Below are positions 1-10,226 of a stretch of DNA of 64,000 nucleotides, one piece after another (the stretch's first letter is position 1; every line of letters starts with the position of its first letter). A program made the position numbers and the translations under genes. The notes under the pieces are model-generated. The model saw nothing but the letters and a program-made list of their open reading frames with translations. It was not told where the DNA came from and ran no database searches. This stretch comes from Parastagonospora avenae f. sp. tritici 18332-5 (taxonomy: Eukaryota; Ascomycota; Dothideomycetes; Pleosporales; Phaeosphaeriaceae): NCBI GenBank assembly GCA_022559985.1, contig JAFJTR010000031.1, forward strand, positions 248,001 to 312,000, given 5' to 3'.

Positions 1-734
1 GCCAGAGCAGGAATGCGATGAGCATGAGGAGTGCCAGACCGCCGAGGACGCCGCCTGCGATGCCGCCGATTGCGCTGGTAGAAAGACCGGACGAATTAGG
101 GGAGGAGTTGGATGTTGAGGAGAGGATGGTTGGTGTGCTTGATGCCGAGGTAGACGGTCTGGATGTAGGTTGCGCAGACGCGCTGGGGGTGGTGGACGTC
201 AGGGCGAGTAATTGCTGCGCTTCGACGGGGTATTGTGTCGCGCGTGGGCTTGCGGAACTAAGGGAGGAGAATGTTGCGTTGAGGGTTGTGGAATTCAGGA
301 AGCGGATTGCGTTTTGTTGTTTGCTCCAGCAGACGCGGAATTGCTTTGCGTTTTGGGTGCATTGTTCGCTGGGGATGTGTTAGTTGTCTTTCGGATGATG
401 GGGATTTGCAAACGTACGCTTCATGGCAGCAGTAATCGACGCCGAGATTGGTGCAGCCTGTTTGTTGCGCTGAGGGCTTGTCTGCGGATGAGCCTTCGCA
501 TTTTGTCGCGCCGGTCCAGCATGGTCCGACTTTGTTGCCTGGTTCGCAGCAATACCACTTCTTGGTCAAGGTGTCGCGGCTGCACATGTTTGGTTCTTTG
601 CATTCGTAGGTCATGTCGCCGCATCGCCTTGGGGCGGTCGCATTGCCTCCGTTTCCGGTGAAGTAGAATTGTTCAAAAGCTGCTAGAGCTGGAGATGCCC
701 CTAAAAGTAGCACCCATATCGCTTGGGGGTGCAT
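1..734 (-). CDS. Cysteine-rich, Ser/Thr-rich membrane-anchored surface protein (3' end off window)
   Basis: Start codon at 734. Exon 1 is 734-418, the intron 417-369 (49 bp, GTACGT donor, CTAAC branch, CCCCAG acceptor), and exon 2 runs from 368 past the left edge. The protein opens with a signal peptide (hydrophobic core VLLLGASPALA). An ectodomain of about 110 residues follows with many cysteines, including two CC pairs (WYCCEP, DYCCHEAEQC). Next comes a Ser/Thr/Pro-rich stalk and a glycine/leucine-rich transmembrane helix (GGIAGGVLGGLALLMLIAFL) at the edge. The layout is that of a fungal type I cell-wall protein or sensor (WSC/Mid2-like topology), but I do not recognise the cysteine domain. 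The cytoplasmic tail is outside the window, so I cannot tell a signalling sensor from an anchored wall protein. Confidence 0.75.
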
Positions 735-2358
735 GATGATAGCGTATGAAATGTCGTGATACTGACGGTCGAAGACAATGGTATTGTTCCCAGAATCGCG
801 CGAAGAAGATGCGGTACAACGACCTACTAAAGAAAGTGCAGACCGGCGCGACTTGGGGCTGATCGACCCAGAATCGCGCGCAGATGGGCCGTCTCTATGT
901 TTATCGAGGCAGTGTAGTGAGATGCTAGCACGCGGTGTGGCTGACTTCGTCCTACTTTGCTACCAATCGTACGAGCGATATATAGCCTCACGGGAGCATC
1001 CTTGCCAAATTAGGATGTTTCAAATCGACCGTCGTCTACCTCGTCCAATACTGTCACATCTCGGCCCGCCCAGATGGCTAGTTGAAGATGGTGGCTGTAT
1101 ACTTAGCAGATGCGTTCAGCCTCAGCAGGCAATGATCTCCCAGGCCTATGGTACTACATTGGCTAAATCAGGTTGATGTCTCGTGGTTCTGAGATTGCTG
1201 CAACTTTGCCGCGTGTGATGGTAGCCTCAATAGGAGACGCTGTCACTGCTGCTGAAGTACCATAGGAACATCAACGTCGGTGTCTTTCGTCGGAGGTATG
1301 AGCTAGGCCGAATTAGTGGGAGGCCTTATACGAGCTCTGTCGTCCTGCTGGCGGCACACAAACTGCGCACCCACTTCATTGGGCATCGACGGTCAGCCTA
1401 GGCAGAAACATCTCCAGGTGGCCCTGATCACAGCGCAATCATCTTCCATGCTGAACAGTGTAGGGGACATGTCAACGGTATTGGCCGTCTCAACTGGCGG
1501 TTCAATTAGCGCGATGATGCAAGCAATCTGCGTTGAGTAGGTTGACATGGGAGCTTCGTCAGAGATCTCGCCGTGAGGGAACTGGAGTCTGATTGTGTAT
1601 GGTGTGCTGGGTGCCGATGCTAACGCAGTTGGCAGTCGAGGTTTTGTACGGCTCGGGTAGACCCTTGCGCTACCGCTACCAGTACCGGTAAGCAGCTTCA
1701 GTCATCAACCAGTCAGCACACCATCTTCTCAAACTTTGCATCGAGCACTCGAATCTCTTTCATTGAGAATTGAAGCGAACACGTTCACAGTTTTCACGCC
1801 TTGTGGCCTTCCACCTACAGACAGAGGGTTCTCACGTGCGCCATCACATCCTGACGACATGCCTCATGTATGAACTGACACTGCAGGCGTGGACTGCCAA
1901 GCGTTGTCCATACAAATTACCCAAGTGTAATTGGCATCGCAGGTAAATTCCCTGTGCCAGAAGGCTCCGGCAAAATTCGTCTCCGCTTTGCACATGCGCG
2001 AAATCATCTAATAGTCTTTTGGAGCGCACTTCATGAGTTTATAAAGAAGCCTGCATATATTCAGTGCCGTAATATAATATCGTCTAGTTTTGCAAAGATT
2101 CAAATATATCTAGGCTACCTTTTCGCTCCTTTGGTTCGGTGAAGGCGGACAGGAATTCTGCAGGGGCCTGGTGGTGCGGCTCGCGTGAGTGAGATCATCA
2201 TCTGCGTGGTCGAAGCAAGGGACCCCGAAAAGGGACAAATTTGTGTCACCAGCTTCGCCGAAGGACATGTCTATATCACCGTCTCGCCCTGCATTGTTTC
2301 TCCACTGACGCTTCCACACCCGCTCCAGAGCGTGTTTGTACCAGACCGCGAGTCTTCT
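735..2358. other. Gene-free stretch, 1.6 kb
   Basis: No open frame here has splice signals or composition that I trust, on either strand. The part near 735 is the likely promoter of the leftward surface-protein gene and the part near 2,358 is the 3' side of the cyclase gene. Short AT-rich patches occur around 2,040-2,110. Confidence 0.5.
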
Positions 2359-3671
2359 TCAAAAGATGGCTAGGGCATTGGGAGGTGACCCAACAAGTCC
2401 TGGAATGTTGAGTGGCGTAGACGTCAGCAAGAAGCTAAATCGACCTATCTTCTGGCAATGTGCCGAGAGTGCTTTGAGGTCCCAAAGCTCGCCAATCGAC
2501 ATTCCGAACATGGAGAGGAGCCAGCGGTGCAGGACTGTCGGTTGATTAGCTTTACGCAACTGAGCCAGATCGCGCTAGAGGTCCATTTACCAAGGTCTTC
2601 GTATCCAGCAGGCTCTCTATTCTCCTTCAGTGGCGGGATTGCTTCGAATGCCATGGCATCACCAGCGACTGCTGCAAAGTGTTTGTTCCAGAGCCACTTT
2701 ACCGTGGTCATATTCCCTTCAACGCCAGACAACTGCGACTTCTCCTTCAGCCTTGCGAAATCTTTGGGCGCACCCGCTTCCAAGATTTCGGTTTCTCCAG
2801 TACGAACTATCAACACGTCGCCAGGCCGGAATTCGACATTCTGATGTTTGGCCACTGCCTCGATATCTGCAACACTTATCCGATGCCCATCATAAGGATG
2901 GAAGATGGCTTCTTTGCCGGATTTGCCTTCTGCAACGGCTTTCTGCTCGTACCAGGCTTTGTAGTCGACCAAAACGCCACGAGCTACAAGACACCCACGT
3001 CCATGCCAATGGTCCAACGTCGGCATCTGGTTCTGTTCGGTTGTTGATACAGATAGCGCCTCTTTAGTCACGCGGATGCCATTATACGCGAGCTTTGTTT
3101 CCTGGTCTGACTAGGAGTCAAATCTTGCCTACAAGTAGCTTGTGATATGGATAAATACCTTGCCAGTGGACAAGGCTATCCCATTGCGAAGATCTCTGGA
3201 AATCTGGTCAGTACTAGGATGGAGAATAGTCAGTGAGACTTGCCTGCGTATTGAACGTAATCTCATCCTAAGTTTGGTGTAACAGGTCAGTGTCTGACTT
3301 GCACGCATTCTGGATATCGGGATCTCTTACGTCCCATCCCTCCCCACCACTCAGTCCAATCTCGCTAAGTGACGATATCTTGTGCACAGGATCGATGCGC
3401 CCGAGAAGGGGCAATTTGGATCCATTCAGAGCCCAACTTGACAGCCTCAGTATTCTTTACAAACTTATCGGTCTCCATCGACTTACTTGAGCGATATCGA
3501 AACGCCATCTCGCGCTTCTTTGAAGGCTTCCGCAACGACTTCAGGCGTGAGCAGGTTAAGAGTGCCCTTCAGATCTTTCTTGCCGTTTTCGTCAAATATA
3601 CCCCACGTGCACCCCTGGGGCATACCATCTACTGCTGGAAGACTATCAAAGTCGGGTAACTTCGATAACAT
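2359..3671 (-). CDS. Cyclase-family metal-dependent hydrolase (kynurenine formamidase-like)
   Basis: Six exons: 3671-3487, 3436-3331, 3267-3244, 3195-3159, 3106-2591 and 2534-2359, giving 347 residues. Introns are 48-63 bp. All are GT-AG except intron 3 (3243-3196), which starts with GC in the context CAG|GCAAGT. The product matches the fungal proteins of the cyclase family (Pfam PF04199, COG1878). It has an N-terminal MPQGCTWGIFD / LNLLTPEVV block, then FNTQ-RSSQWDSLVHW in the metal-site region, HWHGRGCLVARGVLVDY in the middle, and a GMSIGELWDLKALS / PLNIPGLVGSPPNALAIF tail. The bacterial relatives hydrolyse N-formylkynurenine; fungal members mostly have no assigned substrate, so only hydrolase is claimed. 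It is divergent from the Baeyer-Villiger monooxygenase across a 343-bp shared promoter, suggesting co-regulation (inference). Confidence 0.88.
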
Positions 3672-4014
3672 GGTCCAAGAAAATGGTGGCTTGAAACTTG
3701 GGGCGATGTTTGCGGTCTATGGCGCGGACCTACGTATATAAGCGGCCTCGGTAAGTTCTAGATCCGCGTCCCGTGAGTGGATGTGTTACATCTAACTTCT
3801 AACCATCCAGAACTAGTCAGGGTATCATATTGTGATTGGCCATTTGCAATGGACGATGCAACACCGATCCACAGACTACTTTGCAGTACCGACTCAATTG
3901 TAGGCTTATGCATACGGTCTATACGGCAGCAAATGGCTCTAAGACGGGACCCCCGTCACATCGCCAATGGCTCTTTGCGGTCTCACAACACATATCTACA
4001 GCTAAGACTACAAA
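3672..4014. promoter_or_regulatory. Shared divergent promoter of cyclase and monooxygenase genes
   Basis: These 343 bp lie between two start codons that face away from each other. Whatever activates one gene could act on both. A TATATAAG-like string lies near 3,735-3,741. I identified no specific factor site. Confidence 0.5.
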
Positions 4015-6017
4015 ATGCCTTCAGTAATTGAATCAAATGAAGCTGCTATTCCGCCGGAGCAGAAGTACTTCACTGAAGCAGCAAAACGCATGAAAAAGGA
4101 GGGCACCAATCAATTCGAAGAGCTTCATTTCAGCACGAACGAACGTCTGCGGAGTCTTGCAGGAGACCCTTGGGCTGATCATGCGGCATTGGACAGGCTC
4201 CCATTACCCGTCCGGGAGGGCAGCAGCATCAAGTTCCTCATTACGGGCACCGGCTTCGGCGGCATTATTATGGCGATTAAGCTGCTCAAAGCCGGATTTA
4301 AGGCGGACCAAATCGTACTCGTCGAAGCGGGGGGAGGCGTCGGAGGCACTTGGTATTGGAACCGCTATCCAGGCCTGCATTGTGAGTTCAGACGGCGAGA
4401 TACATTCGCTCAGACCCACTTACTGAAGGATACACATTAGGTGATATAGAGTCATACTGCTACATGCCGTTCCTAGAAGAGACGGGCTATATGCCGAAGC
4501 AGAAATACTCTTCGGGTGTCGAGATTCGAAAGTATATCGAGTATCTTGTTCAGCATTTTGGTTTGAAAGATCGCATTATATTTCGGTCGGAAGTAAGGAA
4601 CTTACAGTGGGACGAAAGCAGTTGCAATTGGCAGACAACCATCAAACTTAGGCGCGGGCCGGAAGGACAAGAAGAGAAGACGTTGTCCATACAGGCAGAC
4701 TTCGCTACACTTGCCAGCGGATTATTCCCTTATCCACAGGTGCCTAGAGTCCCTGGCCTTGCCAGGTTCAAGGGACAGATGTTCCATACCTCTCGATGGG
4801 ACTACGGTATAACGGGCGGCTCGTATGATACTACTTTCCCAGAAATGGCAAAGCTCAAAGGCTTGCGTGTAGGTGTCATCGGCACCGGAGCGACAGCGAT
4901 ACAAATAATCCCGCTGTTGGCCAAGTACGCGCAGGAACTGTACATATTCCAGCGCACACCATCACAGGTCCACACTCGAGGACAGAAAGATACCGACCCG
5001 AGAGAGTGGCGTGAGAAAATCGCCGCAAAGCCAGGATGGCAAAAGGAACGTGTTGAGAACCTGGCTGAGAGGCTTGCAGGACACACCGAAGTTGACCTGG
5101 TCAATGACAACTGGTCAAGATTCAACGCGTACCTTGCGCTCATTGGAAGCAAGCGCTTTGGGAAAATCACCCCCGAAAAAGTAAAGGACCATATTGACAG
5201 AATGCTTTTACTGGATTCTGAACAGAGCAATAGGGCGCGAGCACGTATTCCAACCGTTGTGAAAGATAGATGGACGGCAGACAAGTTGACAGCTTGGTAC
5301 CCGACATGGTGCAAACGCCCAACCTTCAGTGACGTGTATCTTGAGACATTTAACAACGAGAACGTACATTTGATCGATACCGACGGCAAAGGTATTGAAC
5401 GCGTCACGCCGAACGGAATCGTTGCCAACGGCCAAGAATATCCCGTCGACATCCTCATCCTGAGCACAGGATACCGTTCGCCTCAAGCTGGCGGCGATCC
5501 TGGCTCCCGCACTGATATTGAGGTTATTGGTCGAGAAGGCCAGAAGCTATCAGAGAAGTGGGAAAAGGAAGGTGTTTGCACGCTGCACGGCGTGTGTTCG
5601 AATGGGTTTCCTAACTTCTTCTGGCAGTCTGCCTCTCAAGCTGGCGCTACCGCGAATTACTCGCACATCATAGATGTCGTGAGTGAACACATTGTCGAAA
5701 TCATTGCTCAGGGACATGAACGCAGGACCGAGAAACCCCAAAAGGTGGTGATTGAGACCTCGAAAGCGGCAGAAGATGAATGGGGTATGCGGATCGCGCA
5801 AGATGCCGCTGTCTTCAGTGCAGTTTCTATCTGCACTCCTGGGTACATGAATTTAGAGGGCGAGGCATTCAAGATGCCAGATGCTGACGATCATGTCGCT
5901 ATGATCAAGAAAGCAAAAGCAGCTGTCTGGTGTGCTGGCTTGGTGGACTTCACGAGGATGATCGAGGAATGGCGAAGTAATGGAGAGCTTGATGGCTTGC
6001 AGGTTACTGTCGCCTGA
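4015..6017 (+). CDS. Baeyer-Villiger-type flavin monooxygenase
   Basis: Exon 1 is 4015-4381, the intron 4382-4440 (GTGAGT...CATTAG), and exon 2 is 4441-6017, giving 647 residues, a normal length for fungal Baeyer-Villiger enzymes. Visible motifs in order: FAD-binding GTGFGG (about residues 78-83), GGTWYWNRYPG, the Baeyer-Villiger fingerprint FKGQMFHTSRWDY (about 232-244), the second Rossmann motif VIGTGATAIQ for NADPH (about 268-277), and LILSTGYRSP further on. The family oxidises ketones to esters or lactones using NADPH and oxygen, often in degradation of cyclic ketones or in secondary metabolism. The substrate cannot be read from sequence. The lactone or ester product would be a natural substrate for a hydrolase like its divergent neighbour, but that pairing is inference. 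Confidence 0.93.
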
Positions 6018-6194
6018 AAGTTGTTGTAGTTCCGTGTTGTCATCGGAGTTTTGAGACGGAATGAAGGGCGGAAGGGCGCCCGACGAACCACCTTCCTCAT
6101 CAGGTTAGATGAGGCGGCCAACTCGTGTAGACTTAAAATCTAGAGACATCACTTCTTGCAATATATCACACCTGACTAAACTTACATACAAAGA

Positions 6195-6874
6195 ATGGCT
6201 ATTGTGGTGCGCGAAGTATCCGATGATGATCTCCCGCGCGCCGTTGAGGTCGAAACTGCCGCTTACGCAAACAACGAACTAAGTCCCATACTCTTTCCCG
6301 GCCCTTTCCCACCAGAAGCTGCAGGTGAAAGAGTGCCCGGACTCATAAAGATGCGACAAGAAGATTCGACTGTACGCTACCTGCAAGCCTACGATGAGGA
6401 AACGCAACAGCTCGTCGCATTTGCGAAGTGGCACATTTACGAAACCCCCCAAGCTGTCGCTGCGTCGTCGAGACCATCGCGGGCTTTCGGAGCTGGAACG
6501 AACAAGGAGGCCTGTGAGGATTTCTTTGGCCAACTTGGGTCGAAGAAAAAGGAGCTCATGGGCGACAAGCCGCACTTGTGTAAGTAACCAAGCTGTTTGA
6601 TAACTCCGACATTCTGAGCCACGTAGATCTCCATATGCTACATGCGGATCCCGCCTTCCAAGGAAGAGGTGCCGGAGGAATTCTGGTCGAATGGGGTACC
6701 CGGAAGGCGGACGAATTGGGCTTACCGGCCTACCTAGAGGCCAGTCCTCAGGGTTACCGTGTATATCAGCGCTATGGCTTCAAAGACCTCGAGGCCATCG
6801 ACTTCGACCTTACAAAATACGGGGGAAGTGGAGTGTATAGAGAGCCGCTCATGATCCGGGAGCCAGTCCAGTAG
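6195..6874 (+). CDS. GNAT-family N-acetyltransferase
   Basis: Exon 1 is 6195-6579, the intron 6580-6626 (GTAAGT...CGTAG), and exon 2 is 6627-6874, giving 210 residues. The acetyl-CoA binding motif A is visible as HADPAFQGRGAGGILVEWG, matching the family pattern Q/RxxGxG/A. It is followed by LPAYLEASPQGYRVYQRYGF, typical of small-molecule GNATs of filamentous fungi. The N-terminal half carries VAFAKWHIYE, the usual beta strands before motif A. The protein probably acetylates an amine; the acceptor is unknown. It lies 177 bp downstream of the monooxygenase on the same strand and may share its regulation. Confidence 0.88.
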
Positions 6875-7404
6875 AAGTAGTTCGCGCATGTTGGGCATTC
6901 CCCTTGTCAAGTTTCGAGATAACTTTAAAAATCGATTGCGAGACGCGAGTCTTTCAATTCAATATCCAAGATTCGAATGTCGTCTTCAATGGCAGGTGTC
7001 TTCTTCTGAAATTTTCCAGCGGCGTTCATGGCCGTGAAAGGTACGTCTTCTGATTGCCCGTGGGCTCGTGTCGCCTGTCCGCCTCGACCTTTCACTCCCA
7101 CCCTCGCGCTAGTGCGCAAACCACGCCTTCTTGGCACGAGGGCCTCTCCGCCGCCGACTACCTTTGCTCAGCTCAGCTCATAGCTACAGACCGTCGCACA
7201 GCTCTCCCTCTACCACAGCTCTCCCTCTACCACAGCTCTCCACCCACAGCACACCACAACAACCGACACCACTTCCGACTTAACCTGACGCCGACACGCA
7301 CCTGTGAACTTCTCACAACAAATTCGGACACCACTTTGAGCTCTTCCAACCTATCCTCTACTACCACAACTCGAACCCTTGAACTCATAACGTTCTTCAC
7401 TAAC
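6875..7404. other. Gene-free stretch with C-rich short repeat
   Basis: Beyond the GNAT 3' end this is a pyrimidine/CA-rich stretch of the kind seen in fungal 5' leaders. It contains the short tandem repeat listed separately. No reading frame is convincing. Confidence 0.45.
7197..7241. repeat. 17-bp tandem repeat, 2.6 copies
   Basis: The unit CACAGCTCTCCCTCTAC occurs twice in perfect form (7197-7213, 7214-7230), followed by a partial third copy. It probably lies in the leader or promoter of the hypothetical locus that begins near 7405. Confidence 0.8.
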
Positions 7405-8532
7405 ATGACTTCCATCTCACAATCTGGCAACACCGTCGCCGTAAGTAGATCTACCAATTTCTGAACAAACAGTCTTTCATCTGCTCCCCTCCCCACTTCT
7501 GTTGCTTCTCAAGCTTCGCCTACATGCACTGCCACAGTTGGTGTTTTACACACGTCGTGAGATGGTCTTACTAACTGTCATAGTCCAATGAGCTTCCGAT
7601 CGTTGGCACTGCTCTCGCGACTGAACACCGAGATTACATCTGGCACAATGCAATACACACAAATCGCGGCGACGCCCTAACTTTGCACATTATTCCCTGC
7701 CTTTAGAAATTGCTCGAGCCTAATCAAGCGACTTGTCACTTCTTGTGGCATCGAGTTCCGCCATGAGAAGACTTCGCGTTTGTTGTATGCCGTTATGGGA
7801 TCTGCAGTGGAGTTGTACATCCTGGATCGTGCTCAGTCTCGAGCACTCGAAGAGCATGGCACCGCCGTCGCTTTTTCTCAATTCAAGGCCGAGTACATCA
7901 AGGACCTGGAAAAGATCAAGGCAGAAGTTCACACGGCACAAGACAGGGGTTATGATGCAACACCGCTTTGCCCTGCGGGCTTTCGCGAGATGTTGGCACC
8001 CTGGCTTGGCCAGGCCGAGACTATGTGCGACCCAAATACTATGGAAGTCGTCTCAGATGGCGAGCCCTTCGCGTATCTTGAGTCTCCATGGTCAGAGCAC
8101 TACCCAGATCCCGACGCCATGGTTATCCAGATGACCACTCGAGGAGACCTAAGACATGTTCGGATCAAGCCGCTCGAGACTGTAACCTCCCAGTTCTTGA
8201 ACATCAACAAATCATTCCGAGGAGATACCTTCGAAGACCTATTGACCGCCACTATAAAGATCAATGGTGGCGTCAAGCGGAATATGTCAGTAGCACTAGT
8301 ATATAAGTGGAATCGTGTTCGTATTAGTGCTACGGAGTGTGAGAAATCTATAATACTGTCAGATATGAGCAAGGCTGGCCGTATCACAGGCTCAGCTGGA
8401 ATGGAACTGCATGGAATAGACCGCGCGGCTGGTCGCACAAGGGCGGGGGATAAATGCCACCTGTTCATAGATCAGACGAAACAAGGAGAATCAATCACTT
8501 CAATCATCAACATTTATCAAGAACCCCTATAG
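7405..8532 (+). pseudogene. Hypothetical locus, frame probably broken
   Basis: An ATG at 7405 opens a 12-codon exon ending in a good donor (GTAAGT at 7441). A very good acceptor follows (TACTAAC branch, CATAG ending at 7583). The next exon reads sensibly (ELPIVGTALATEHRDYIWH, then NRGDALTLHIIP) but hits TAG at 7704. The long frame that continues to 8532 (including IEFRHEKTSRLLYAVMGSAV and ESPWSEHYPDPDAMVIQMTT) is in another phase and runs open through the same spot. I found no donor that would join them, so a one-base indel around 7690-7706 is the simplest reading. I do not recognise the protein. The last 80 or so codons (after about 8285) have a different texture and may be unrelated inserted DNA. 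Confidence 0.4.
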
Positions 8533-8627
8533 ATCTCACAAATACATGAAGCTATACGCTAAGCCTCTATAGGCTTAATGCGTGTGTGATCTGAGATCAG
8601 ATGGTCGCGCCTCGGGCAGAACCCTAG

Positions 8628-9656
8628 GTGGCCTCCGGCCAACAGAATAAGGTCAAGGATCGCCTTTCTGCAGATGAGCTCCTACCTTTCGAGTAGAAGC
8701 TAGAATCCGGAGTTTTGGCGGCGATGCACGACGAATTGTTTGGTGAAGACAATCGGCCTGACCCGGTGGAGATCAAGGCCAGGTACTGGAAGCGCATGGA
8801 AAAGAAGACCAAGGAATATTGCGGCATCTTGGCCAACTTTGTGAAGCTTGTTAAGGCATTTCACCACAAGGTCAGGAATGGGCTGAAGAACATCAGTCAT
8901 GCGATGAAGAAAGCCGGTCATGGGATAAAGTATTCACTGCGGAACTTTGAAGATCAAGGATAGGAAAGGTAGGGCTAGGGCTTCTGAGCCTATGATCACA
9001 GAGGCGATGGACACAGAACCCACGACGCCAATTACCACCCCGCCCACGACTTTACCTCGCCATGAATTTGTCCAAACGCTGGCCGACACCTTCTTTAAGA
9101 TAAACGCCTGCATGAGCGCGGAGCATAACAACGCGATCCTCTCTCCCGAGAAGTTACAGCAAATGGCTGAGTGGTTAGAGGCTACCATGCTGGAACACTT
9201 GAAGACCGAATTTGGAGGCCAGCGGATTGGCACCGAGCAGTCATACAACGAGTACGTGGCCGCAAGCGCACGACTTTTCGTCAAAATCTCGACACCAGAG
9301 GGCCATTTCATTACTATCCGTCATTTTCTGGGAATCAGCACATAGAACGTGTCAGTCCGCAATGCGCTTGAGAACGATCAAGCCATCGAGTAAGTACCCC
9401 AAGCTACCTACATGGAATTGAAAGATGCTAACAAGAACACAGATTACCGTCGCATTCAGCAAGACTCAATTTATGCAAATTTCAGCACCTTATGAAAGGC
9501 CTTTACAACGACACGAAATGGCGCTCTCTTACATTCGGACTACCAAGACAACAAGTCTATCCGCACCATCCTCATCTCTTCATCGCCGGCTTGAGCGTTC
9601 TCATGCTTGGTAGCCACTCGAAAGAAACGGCTCCTATGAGACTGGAATATTGCTAG
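8628..9656 (+). pseudogene. Hypothetical coding locus interrupted by stops
   Basis: An open frame from 8628 reads through DRLSADELLPFE, meets TAG at 8694, and continues in the same phase with KLESGVLAAMHDELFGED and a lysine-rich stretch to TAG at 8961. Another phase takes over (about 8935-9343) with a Thr/Pro linker and a helical region (LSPEKLQQMAEWLEATMLEH), then meets TAG at 9343. It continues in the same phase to a good intron (about 9399-9451: GTAAGT, GCTAAC, AACACAG) and on to a stop at 9656. Splice signals and protein-like composition say it was a gene; three interruptions say it is decayed or that my exon model is wrong. No family recognised. It may be the 3' part of the locus starting at 7405. 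Confidence 0.4.
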
Positions 9657-10226
9657 GTAAAGGTTGGGTTGAAGGTGCTGGTACTTTTCCTTTCAGACCT
9701 TGTTGTCGCTCCAAAGGGTTGAGTTCGGCTTGAAAGGCATAGTAGAAGATCTAGAAGTGAAGAGAAGGCGTATAATAAAAATCCATGAAACGTTCACCTA
9801 TTTTTGGTCAGTGCACAGGTTTAACATACTGTCGTTCTTGTTGGACACTGATCGTGCATACAGTTCATGATGATTTTGAAATCTTTTCGAGCCCTCGCGC
9901 CTATACAAACGTGCACGGTTACTGAATTGTGGCTGATCTGAAGATAGCTGGGTGAAGAGGACAAGGCAAATCAACAAAAGTGTTGAAGTTTGACGGTGAT
10001 GGAAATGTGATGAGCAAAAGGGGAGGATCAAGAGAACCAAAAAAACACAGTATGGTGAAATTGTTGAAAGCCTCCAGTGACTATTATGAAAAGGAACGTG
10101 TCAGGAGCGCAGTGCTTCGCACTATGTGCCGCTTGCTCAGAATTCATTTTCTAGATCTTGCTGCTTTGTCAGTCCGAGATTGAAGTTGTACATCATCATA
10201 GATAAGCGCTACACGCTCCCAGCCTT
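9657..10226. other. Intergenic stretch, 570 bp
   Basis: Convergent region between the decayed locus and the kinase gene. It probably contains the kinase 3' UTR. I see no gene or repeat. Confidence 0.5.

Noticed and set aside
778..1176. 132-codon plus-strand frame in the first gene-free region
   Set aside because: No splice signals, no hydrophobic or domain pattern; composition like non-coding DNA.
4802..5467. 221-codon open frame on the minus strand
   Set aside because: It lies wholly opposite the monooxygenase coding sequence; a shadow frame.
8285..8610. Possible SINE-like insertion
   Set aside because: The GGCTCAGCTGG string recalls an A box, but no B box, tail or target duplication could be found by eye.
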